Part shown: one piece after another, positions 1-5,445 of the stretch
Numbering within the stretch: position 1 is the first letter of the stretch
Layout: every line of letters begins with the position of its first letter
Source of the DNA: Anaerolineales bacterium
Lineage (GTDB): Bacteria; Chloroflexota; Anaerolineae; Anaerolineales; UBA11657
NCBI GenBank assembly: GCA_947503585.1
Contig: CANNEJ010000127.1
Coordinates: 1 to 5,445, forward strand
DNA: 5,445 bases
Direction of reading: 5' to 3'
Program-made: the position numbers and the translations under genes
Notes under the pieces: model-generated
The model's database searches: none
Told to the model about the DNA's origin: nothing
The model's input: only the letters and a program-made list of their open reading frames with translations

Positions 1-1
1 C

Positions 2-823
2 TGCATGGCGGGCTGCACCATTCAATGCTCCAACATTTATGCGGATGTAAATGGGAAACAGATTGTTTCGCCGGTGGAGTATGAAACGATCGGCTTGGTG
101 GGCTCAAACCTGGGCATCAGCGAACCCGACGTGATTGCCCATTTGAACTACCAGATGAATGACCTGGGCCTGGACACAATTGAAACGGGTGCCGCGCTGG
201 GTGTGGCTGCCGAGGCCGGCCTGATGGAGTGGGGCGATGGCCAGCGTGCAATGGAGTTGATGGAAGAAGTGCGCAAGGGCACGGCTTTGGGTCGCGTAAT
301 CGGCAATGGCGCCAAACTTGCGGGTGAGGTGCTCGGCGTGCAGCGCGTGCCGGTCGTCAAGGGTCAGGCGATCTCTGCCTATGATCCGCGTGCAATCAAA
401 GGCACTGGAGTCACATACGCCACATCGCCGCAAGGCGCCGACCACACGGCGGGACTTACGCTGCGCATGCCCGTGGATCACCTCAAGCCTGAAGGGCAGG
501 TGGCTGCATCCCGCACCGCACAAATCCGGATGGCGGGTTTTGACAGCCTCGGTGCTTGTATCTTTGGCGCGTTCGGCTTCAACCTCGCGCCCACCACAAT
601 TCAGGATCTGGTTAACGGGCAGCATGGCTGGGATGTGGGCGCTGATTATTTAACTGAGTTAGGCAAAGCCACGATCGACCTCGAACGCGAGTTCAACCGG
701 CGGGCGGGCTTCACTCCCGCTGATGACCGGCTGCCGGAATGGATGGCGCTGGAAGCGCTGGCACCCAACAACACCGTGTTCGATGTGCCAACGGCGGAGA
801 TGGATGCAATCTATAACTGGTGA
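2..823 (+). CDS. Aldehyde:ferredoxin oxidoreductase family protein (tungsten/molybdenum bis-pterin enzyme), C-terminal part, 5'-truncated by the window
   Basis: This is the C-terminal 273 residues of an AOR-family oxidoreductase. Such enzymes are mostly cytoplasmic, carry a W (or Mo) bis-pterin cofactor and one [4Fe-4S] cluster, and typically oxidise aldehydes to acids or run the reverse. The frame is open at the left edge and begins inside the cluster motif: Cys codons at 2-4 and 14-16 fit the second and third ligands of the family's CxxCxxxC, with the first just outside. The ATG at 5 is therefore internal. A further Cys lies at 26-28. An EYETIGLVGSN segment follows, the region of the family's active-site Glu. 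Next come NDLGLDTIETG, matching the first pterin-binding DxxGLD motif with Asn in the first place, and GADH, whose His at 443-445 fits the catalytic-site His. DSLGAC follows, with its Cys at 557-559 as the fourth cluster ligand. Typical family length is about 600 residues, so roughly half is missing. The exact substrate and metal are not deducible. Its 3' end overlaps the MoaD-like gene by 20 bases. Confidence 0.93.
   Translation, partial: CMAGCTIQCSNIYADVNGKQIVSPVEYETIGLVGSNLGISEPDVIAHLNYQMNDLGLDTIETGAALGVAAEAGLMEWGDGQRAMELMEEVRKGTALGRVIGNGAKLAGEVLGVQRVPVVKGQAISAYDPRAIKGTGVTYATSPQGADHTAGLTLRMPVDHLKPEGQVAASRTAQIRMAGFDSLGACIFGAFGFNLAPTTIQDLVNGQHGWDVGADYLTELGKATIDLEREFNRRAGFTPADDRLPEWMALEALAPNNTVFDVPTAEMDAIYNW
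796..803 (+). promoter_or_regulatory. Ribosome binding site of the MoaD-like gene
   Basis: GGAG at 796-799 lies four bases before ATG 804, inside the last codons of the AOR gene. It supports the 804 start over the longer open frame. The spacing is short but matches that of the next gene's site. Confidence 0.5.
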
Positions 824-1109
824 TCGGATTTCGGTCACCGTCAAGCTGCACTCCGTGCTGCGCACACTTGAGACCACCGAGCCGCGCAGCCGGGTGCTGC
901 TCGAGCTGGCGGCCGGCAGTACGATTGCCAGCGTGGTTGCATCCTTGAAGATTCCCGAGATGGACATCGTTTACGTGCTGAACGATAGTGTCGTCGAAAG
1001 CAGCGCCTTGCTGCATGCTGGCGACACACTTGCATTGATACCTGCGCTTGAGGGCGGCTGCAAGACAAAGCTTAGGCACACGCCGCCGACAATTCTGAGG
1101 ACGAGTTGA
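804..1109 (+). CDS. MoaD/ThiS-like beta-grasp sulfur-carrier protein with a C-terminal extension beyond Gly-Gly
   Basis: A 101-residue ubiquitin-fold protein of the MoaD/ThiS type. Supporting features are a first strand ISVTVKLHSVLR, the central GSTIASVVASLKIP helix region, VYVLNDSVV, and the closing HAGDTLALIPALEGG. In the family the terminal Gly-Gly is adenylylated and thiocarboxylated, and it supplies sulfur for the pterin dithiolene. Placed directly behind an AOR gene, it probably serves tungsto- or molybdopterin assembly for that enzyme (inference). The start chosen is ATG 804, with GGAG at 796-799 four bases upstream. It overlaps the AOR gene by 20 bases. The frame is open further upstream to 723, but those residues are not MoaD-like. 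The oddity is at the C-terminus: Gly-Gly are residues 84-85 (1053-1058) and are followed by Cys and 15 more basic or polar residues, whereas normal family members end at Gly-Gly. Either the tail is removed by a protease, or it marks a nonfunctional or stop-loss variant. Confidence 0.82.
   Translation: MQSITGDRISVTVKLHSVLRTLETTEPRSRVLLELAAGSTIASVVASLKIPEMDIVYVLNDSVVESSALLHAGDTLALIPALEGGCKTKLRHTPPTILRTS
1097..1108 (+). promoter_or_regulatory. Ribosome binding site and TTG start overlapping a TGA stop
   Basis: GAGGA at 1097-1101 is followed after four bases by TTG at 1106-1108. The TTG overlaps the TGA stop (1107-1109) of the MoaD-like gene. The arrangement decides the start of the GlcG-like gene, since no ATG lies near the beginning of its domain. 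Confidence 0.65.
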
Positions 1110-1516
1110 ATCAGAGCAGTTCCATTGATAGCGCTGACGCGCAGCGCATGTGTGCTGCGATACAGGCGGAGCTGGCGCGCCGCGGGAAAGCTGCGGTGAT
1201 TGCGGTGGCTGATGCGCATGGCGAGCTGCTGCTCTTGCTGCGCTGTGATGGCGCCCCGCTGCCTTCGATTGTGATTGCGACCAACAAAGCGTGGACTGCG
1301 GCGCGGGAGCGCAAGCCAACCCGGCAGGTGGGGCAGGCCGCCCGCGACCCGCAAGACGGTTTCGACATGGCGTACTTCGGCGACCCGCGCTACATTGGCT
1401 GGGGCGGCGGCGTGCCGGTGTTTGCGGGCGGGCAGCTGGCTGGCGCTGTGGCAGTCAGCGGCCTTTCTGAGACAGAGGATATTGAGCTTGCCGAATTGGG
1501 CATCCGCGCTCTTTGA
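1106..1516 (+). CDS. GlcG/HbpS family protein (DUF336, haem-degrading/haem-binding domain)
   Basis: A 136-residue single-domain protein. The N-terminal helix (about residues 8-26) leads into AVIAVADAHGELLLLLRCDGAP (31-51). Next is an SIVIATNKAWTAA helix (54-66). The end of the domain is GWGGGVPVFAGGQLAGAVAVSG (98-119) followed by an acidic helix TEDIELAELG. This order and these glycine-rich turns are typical of PF03928 proteins such as GlcG, HbpS and the C-terminal domain of PduO. Some family members bind haem or corrinoid, but most have no proven function. The start is a TTG at 1106 that shares bases with the preceding TGA stop (TTGA), with GAGGA at 1097-1101 four bases upstream, so translational coupling to the MoaD-like gene is likely. 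There is no signal peptide, so it should be cytoplasmic, unlike secreted HbpS. Its place directly after AOR and MoaD-like genes suggests an accessory role for that enzyme, which is inference only. An internal ATG at residue 15 would cut into the first helix and is less likely. Confidence 0.85.
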   Translation: MNQSSSIDSADAQRMCAAIQAELARRGKAAVIAVADAHGELLLLLRCDGAPLPSIVIATNKAWTAARERKPTRQVGQAARDPQDGFDMAYFGDPRYIGWGGGVPVFAGGQLAGAVAVSGLSETEDIELAELGIRAL

Positions 1517-1521
1517 GCAAC

Positions 1522-1550
1522 TTGCGCCGCCCAGAAAATCTTGATATAAA
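1522..1550 (+). promoter_or_regulatory. Putative sigma-70 type promoter with extended -10, upstream of the ABC transporter genes
   Basis: In the 112-base gap 1517-1628, TATAAA at 1545-1550 matches five of six bases of the -10 consensus. It is preceded by TGA at 1542-1544, giving an extended -10 (TGnTATAAA). A poor -35 candidate, TTGCGC at 1522-1527 (three of six), is 17 bases away. Transcription would start near 1557 and leave a leader of about 70 bases before ATG 1629. No stem-loop followed by a T-run is visible in the gap, so read-through from the upstream genes remains possible. Confidence 0.42.
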
Positions 1551-1628
1551 TCGGGGCGTTACGGCGCTTGTGTCTGCAAACAATCCGGTTTGATTCAGCA
1601 GTCACCTGTTTTTCCCGAAATACTAATA

Positions 1629-2546
1629 ATGATAAAAGTCACTGATCTCACAAAATACTACGGCGACGTACAGGCGCTGAAAGGAATTAATTTCTCGGTT
1701 AAGCCCGGCGAAATCGTCGGTTTGTTGGGGCCGAATGGTGCCGGCAAAACAACATCAATTAAGATTTTGACCGGCTACTTGCAAGCTGACAGTGGCAGTG
1801 TGCAAGTGGACGGGTTGGATGTACTCAACCACCGCGAGCAGGTGCAGGCGCGGGTTGGTTACCTGCCCGAAAGCACGCCGCTCTATGGTGAACTCTCGGT
1901 GCAGGACTATTTGAAAATGATTGCTAACCTGCGGGAGATAGCCGAGAGCGATCAGCCGGCGCTGCTTTCGGAGGCAATTCATGCCACTGGACTGGCAGAG
2001 CGCCTGACGCAGCCAATTGCGCAGCTTAGCAAGGGCTTTCGGCAGCGCGTGGGGCTGGCGCAAGCCATCCTGCACCGGCCGCGGCTGCTGGTTTTGGATG
2101 AGCCCACTGTGGGCCTCGACCCGACGCAAATTATTGAAATCAGAAACCTGATCAAGAGCCTTGCGCCCAAGACCACGATTTTGTTTTCGTCGCATATCTT
2201 GCCGGAGGTGGAGGCAATTTGTGACCGGGTGATTATCATCATTAACGGAGTGGTGAAGGCGGACGCCCGCCTAGCGGAACTGGCTGCCACCACCGATGCA
2301 GTGCTTGTGCTGCAGCATGCGGTGTCTGGTGTACCGGAAGCGCTGCGTGCATTGCAGGGTGCAGTTGGCGTGAAGGCGCTGCCGCACTCCGGGCAGCCGG
2401 CTTACCGCATCTCGGGCGCCGAACGGGCTGATCTGTGCCCGCTAATTTATGATCTTGCACGCAAGCAGAACTGGCCGCTGCGTGAGCTGCGGCGCGATGT
2501 GCGCACCTTGGAACACGTTTTCAATGAGCTGGCGCTTGCAGCGTAA
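1629..2546 (+). CDS. ABC transporter ATP-binding protein, GldA-like
   Basis: A 305-residue ATPase that powers an ABC-2 type membrane transporter at the inner face of the cytoplasmic membrane. Visible motifs in order are an aromatic A-loop Tyr at residues 10-11, Walker A GPNGAGKTT (34-42), a Q-loop region VGYLPES (76-82) with Glu where Gln is usual, signature LSKGFRQR (133-140), Walker B LLVLDEP (153-159), D-loop GLDP (162-165) and H-loop SSHIL with His189. The Glu in the Q-loop and the LSKGF signature resemble the GldA/drug-exporter ATPases. About 80 residues follow the core, the length expected of this subfamily. ATG 1629 is chosen because MIKVTDLTKYYG is the usual start of the fold. A TTG at 1590 would add 13 unrelated residues, and neither start has a good ribosome binding site. 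The next gene, 34 bases downstream, encodes the matching permease, so the two form an operon. Confidence 0.95.
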   Translation: MIKVTDLTKYYGDVQALKGINFSVKPGEIVGLLGPNGAGKTTSIKILTGYLQADSGSVQVDGLDVLNHREQVQARVGYLPESTPLYGELSVQDYLKMIANLREIAESDQPALLSEAIHATGLAERLTQPIAQLSKGFRQRVGLAQAILHRPRLLVLDEPTVGLDPTQIIEIRNLIKSLAPKTTILFSSHILPEVEAICDRVIIIINGVVKADARLAELAATTDAVLVLQHAVSGVPEALRALQGAVGVKALPHSGQPAYRISGAERADLCPLIYDLARKQNWPLRELRRDVRTLEHVFNELALAA

Positions 2547-2580
2547 GGCTTAATCCCCAAACCAAAGACAGAGTTTAAAC

Positions 2581-5445
2581 ATGCAGCAGACACTCGCCGT
2601 TACACGCAAAGAACTCAACAGTTACTTTGGCTCGCCAATGGCGCTCATTTTTGTGGGCGTGTTTCTGGCTGCCACGCTCTTCACCTTTTTCTGGGTGGAC
2701 ACTTTTTTCGCGCGCGGCATCGCCGATCTGCGACCGCTGTTCCGGTGGATGCCATTGCTGCTGATATTTTTGACCAGTGCCGTCACCATGCGCCAGTGGA
2801 GCGAGGAGCAATCCAGCGGCACGCTGGAAGTGCTGCTGACACTGCCGGTGGGGCCAGTGCAATTGGTGTTCGGAAAGTTTCTGGCAGTGCTGGCACTGCT
2901 GGGCGTCTCGCTTGCGCTGACGATATTTCTGCCGCTGACCGTGGCGCTGCTTGGCAACCTGGACTGGGGCCCGGTGCTGGGGGGGTACATCGCTGCCTTG
3001 CTGTTGGCGGGTGCGTATGCAGCGCTTGGTCTGTTTGTTTCCTCCCGCACGGACAACGAGATTGTTGCACTGATTAGCACGGCAGTGCTGGGCGGCGTGC
3101 TGTACTTTATTGGCGCCCACGGCGTGGTTGATTTTTTTGGCGACCGCACCGGTGAACTACTGCGCGCATTTGGGTCGGGTTCGCGCTTCGAGAGCATCGA
3201 GCGCGGCGTGTTGGATCTGCGCGACCTGCTGTACTACCTGTCGCTGATCGGGATCTTTCTTTCCCTGAATGTACTGTCGCTTGATGCCAAGCGCTGGGGC
3301 AAGGGCGCGAACTCGCTAGCGTACCGGCAGCGGCTGATTTTTGTTGTGGCACTGGTTGGCGCAAATCTGGCCGTATTGAATGTGTGGCTGTTTCCAATTA
3401 GCTGGCTGCGCTTGGATCTAACCGCCGGCAGGGAGTACAGCCTTTCACCCGCAACCCGCAGCCTGCTGACCACTTTGGATGAGCCATTGCTTGTGCGCGG
3501 GTACTTTAGCGCCAAGACGCATCCATTGCTTGCTCCGCTCGTGCCGCGCATCCGCGACATGCTGACCGAGTACGCTCTGGCCTCCGGCGGGAAGGTGAAA
3601 GTAGAGGTAGTTGACCCGCTTTCAGACCCGGAGAAAGAGGCCGAAGCCAACCAGACCTACGGCATCAAGCCCACGCCGCTGCAAGCAGCGGATCGCTACG
3701 GCGCCTCGGTTGTGAATGCTTACTTTGACATTCTGGTGCGCTACGGTGATCAGAATGTTGTCCTGAATTTTCAGGATTTGATAGAGGTGAAAGCCACATC
3801 TAATGGGCAGCCGGATGTGCGGCTGCGTAATTTGGAGTATGACCTGACGCGTGCTATCAAGAAAGCTGTGTATGGCTTCCAAAGTATTGAGACGGTGCTG
3901 GCGTCACTTGATCAGCCAGCAGTTCTGACGCTGTACACAACGCCGAACACACTGCCGGAGCAGCTGCGGGTAGTACCCGCCACGATTACCAAGGTCGCGC
4001 AGGAGATTGCGGCCGCTTCAGCGGGCAAGTTTTCTTTTCAGCAAGTGCAAGTTGGCGCACCCGGTGCACCGACATCGGATCAGTTGACGCAGCAATTCGG
4101 CCTGCGCCCATTTCAGGCGTCGTTCTTCTCGCCGGACTTGTACTATTTGCACATGGTGCTGAGTTCGGGTGAGGAGAATCAGGTGCTGTTTCCGGCGGGT
4201 GACTTGGGTGAAGCCAGCGTGCGGGCCACGCTGGAGACGGCGTTAAAGCGCGGCGCGAAAGGTTTCTTAAAGGTTGTCGGTATTTGGACTCCGCCGGATG
4301 TTCCAGAGCAGGATATGTTCGGGCAGCAGACGCAATCTTTTAAGAGTTACACAAAGATCGCCGAGGTATTGCGTGAGAATTACACCGTGCAGCCTGTTGA
4401 CCTTGCCACCGGGCAGGTGGGCGGCAATGTGGACGTGTTGCTGCTGGTAGCGCCGCAAGGTCTCACAGACACGGATTTGTTTGCTGTTGATCAATATCTC
4501 ATGCGCGGCGGTGCAGTTGTTGTGGCTGCCGGCAGCTATTTACTTAAGCCGGACCCAATGACTGGTGGCTTGGCTGTGCAGGAGGTGGCGGGCGGCCTCG
4601 CGCCGTTGTTGGAGCACTATGGTGTCACGGTGGCCAAATCACTCGTGCTCGATTTGCAAAACGAGCCGTTCCCAATTCAAATGTCGCGCAATGTGGGTGG
4701 CGTTGAAGTGCGGGAGTTCCAAGCCATGCCGTATCCATACTTCGTCGATATTCGCACCGATGGCATGGACGGCAAAAATCCGATTCTGGCCAGCGTTGCT
4801 GCTGTGACCCTCAACTGGGTGTCACCGCTGGCGCTTGATGAGCTGAAGAACACCGGCCGCGAAGTCAGCCGTTTGCTTTCCTCCAGTGCCAATTCCTGGG
4901 CGACGACCAACACTGTTGTGCAGCCGGACTTGCAGTTTTATCCCGATTTGGGATTTCCAGTGGCGGAAGTGAAATCGGCGGAGCTATTGGCGGTGGCCAT
5001 CAAAGGCGACTTCGAAAGTTATTACAAGGGAAAGCAGTCACCACTAGAGGCAGCGGCTGCCGGCGTGCCGGCTGATGCGGGCGCCGCAGCGGATGCAACG
5101 CCAACGGCGGTGCCGCAAGCGCTGGGCATCATCGAGCGTTCTCCCGCCACGGCGCGGCTGGTGGTAGTGGGCAGCGCGGAGTTCTTAAACGATGTGGTGT
5201 TTGATCTCTCGCGCAACTTGTCGGGGGACCGCTATCTGAACAGCTTGCAGTTTGCACAGAACATGGTGGACTGGTCGGTGGAGGATCTGGAGCTGTTGGG
5301 CATCCGCTCGCGCGGCACTGCGACGCATGTTTTGCTGCCGCTGTCGCCACAGGCGCAATCTGTGGCGGAGTTGGGCAACTACGGACTGGCGCTGATTGCG
5401 CTGCTGGCGTTGGCGTGGACTTGGCAGCGCCGGCGGCGAAAGCAG
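2581..5445 (+). CDS. Fused ABC-2 permease (GldF-like) and GldG-like auxiliary transporter protein, 3' end beyond the window
   Basis: One frame of 955 codons without a stop to the window edge. Residues 1-240 are an ABC-2 permease. They start with TRKELNSYFGSPMALIF and contain hydrophobic segments near 21-39, 55-70, 101-125, 136-155, 161-179 and 216-234. A cytoplasmic QWSEEQSSGTLEVLLTLPV stretch (72-90) is the typical coupling region contacting the ATPase. After a linker comes another helix (252-271) and RLDLTAGREYSLSPAT (277-292), the hallmark beginning of GldG-type proteins (ABC_transp_aux). A large, mostly non-membrane region follows, probably outside the cytoplasm. It includes VDVLLLVAPQG and DQYLMRGGAVVVAAG (about 617-651), a Rossmann-like segment seen in this family. 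An Ala/Pro-rich stretch lies near 822-848. The frame closes with a helix at 932-948 and QRRRRKQ, the usual GldG ending, so the protein is nearly complete. GldF and GldG are separate in Flavobacterium but fused in many other bacteria. The substrate is unknown. The ATG has only a weak upstream purine stretch (AGACAGAG) as a ribosome site. Confidence 0.93.
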   Translation, partial: MQQTLAVTRKELNSYFGSPMALIFVGVFLAATLFTFFWVDTFFARGIADLRPLFRWMPLLLIFLTSAVTMRQWSEEQSSGTLEVLLTLPVGPVQLVFGKFLAVLALLGVSLALTIFLPLTVALLGNLDWGPVLGGYIAALLLAGAYAALGLFVSSRTDNEIVALISTAVLGGVLYFIGAHGVVDFFGDRTGELLRAFGSGSRFESIERGVLDLRDLLYYLSLIGIFLSLNVLSLDAKRWGKGANSLAYRQRLIFVVALVGANLAVLNVWLFPISWLRLDLTAGREYSLSPATRSLLTTLDEPLLVRGYFSAKTHPLLAPLVPRIRDMLTEYALASGGKVKVEVVDPLSDPEKEAEANQTYGIKPTPLQAADRYGASVVNAYFDILVRYGDQNVVLNFQDLIEVKATSNGQPDVRLRNLEYDLTRAIKKAVYGFQSIETVLASLDQPAVLTLYTTPNTLPEQLRVVPATITKVAQEIAAASAGKFSFQQVQVGAPGAPTSDQLTQQFGLRPFQASFFSPDLYYLHMVLSSGEENQVLFPAGDLGEASVRATLETALKRGAKGFLKVVGIWTPPDVPEQDMFGQQTQSFKSYTKIAEVLRENYTVQPVDLATGQVGGNVDVLLLVAPQGLTDTDLFAVDQYLMRGGAVVVAAGSYLLKPDPMTGGLAVQEVAGGLAPLLEHYGVTVAKSLVLDLQNEPFPIQMSRNVGGVEVREFQAMPYPYFVDIRTDGMDGKNPILASVAAVTLNWVSPLALDELKNTGREVSRLLSSSANSWATTNTVVQPDLQFYPDLGFPVAEVKSAELLAVAIKGDFESYYKGKQSPLEAAAAGVPADAGAAADATPTAVPQALGIIERSPATARLVVVGSAEFLNDVVFDLSRNLSGDRYLNSLQFAQNMVDWSVEDLELLGIRSRGTATHVLLPLSPQAQSVAELGNYGLALIALLALAWTWQRRRRKQ

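Noticed and set aside
723..803. Longer N-terminus for the MoaD-like protein from ATG 723
   Set aside because: It would overlap the AOR gene by 101 bases, and the added residues are Trp/Arg/Cys-rich and unlike any beta-grasp start.
820..822. GTG at the AOR stop as start of the MoaD-like gene
   Set aside because: It has the typical GTGA overlap look but is in a different frame from the MoaD-like sequence.
711..1319. Antisense open frame of about 200 codons across the AOR end, MoaD-like and GlcG-like genes
   Set aside because: It is opposite three well-recognised genes, its product is rich in Arg, Gln, His and Ala without domain character, and no ribosome site is evident.
1551..1570. Possible hairpin as a terminator after the GlcG-like gene
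   Set aside because: Only a three-base GCG/CGC stem can be drawn and no T-run follows.
1590..1628. TTG 1590 as start of the ABC ATPase
   Set aside because: It adds 13 residues not expected in the fold and has no ribosome site; ATG 1629 gives the standard beginning.
2573..2580. Palindrome GTTTAAAC directly before the permease start
   Set aside because: Eight bases are too few to argue for an operator or terminator, and it is a single occurrence with no T-run.
2575..3197. Antisense open frames opposite the permease domain
   Set aside because: The translations are Gln/His/Arg- or Ser-rich shadows of the hydrophobic permease codons, and the + strand frame has clear family motifs.

Overview
The window looks like chromosomal DNA of a moderately GC-rich bacterium. 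The gene content (a bacterial aldehyde:ferredoxin-oxidoreductase-type enzyme, a GlcG/HbpS-like protein and a Gld-type ABC exporter with a fused permease) and the codon use would suit a beta- or gammaproteobacterium. That placement is an inference from gene style, not from a marker gene. All genes lie on the + strand and coding density is very high. No mobile element, RNA gene or CRISPR array is visible.

Left part (1-1516): three tightly packed genes, probably one transcription unit entering from upstream. The first is the C-terminal part of a tungsten/molybdenum bis-pterin oxidoreductase of the AOR family, cut by the window edge inside its Fe-S cysteine cluster. The second overlaps its end and encodes a MoaD/ThiS-like beta-grasp protein, the usual sulfur carrier for pterin dithiolene synthesis. 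Unusually, its Gly-Gly is followed by Cys and 15 more residues. The third starts on a TTG that overlaps the MoaD stop codon and encodes a GlcG/HbpS (DUF336) protein. The layout suggests an enzyme, a dedicated cofactor sulfur carrier and an accessory protein of unknown role made together.

A 112-base gap (1517-1628) separates the two groups. It holds a plausible extended -10 promoter and no clear terminator.

Right part (1629-5445): a GldA-like ABC ATPase, then after 34 bases one uninterrupted frame of 955 codons that runs off the window end. This frame joins an ABC-2 permease (GldF-like, about residues 1-240) to a GldG-like auxiliary domain (about residues 250-955). Together they form a complete ATPase plus permease/auxiliary transporter of the type first named for gliding motility but widespread in non-gliding bacteria. 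Its substrate cannot be read from the sequence. The frame ends at a terminal membrane helix and a basic tail, so little of the protein should be missing.
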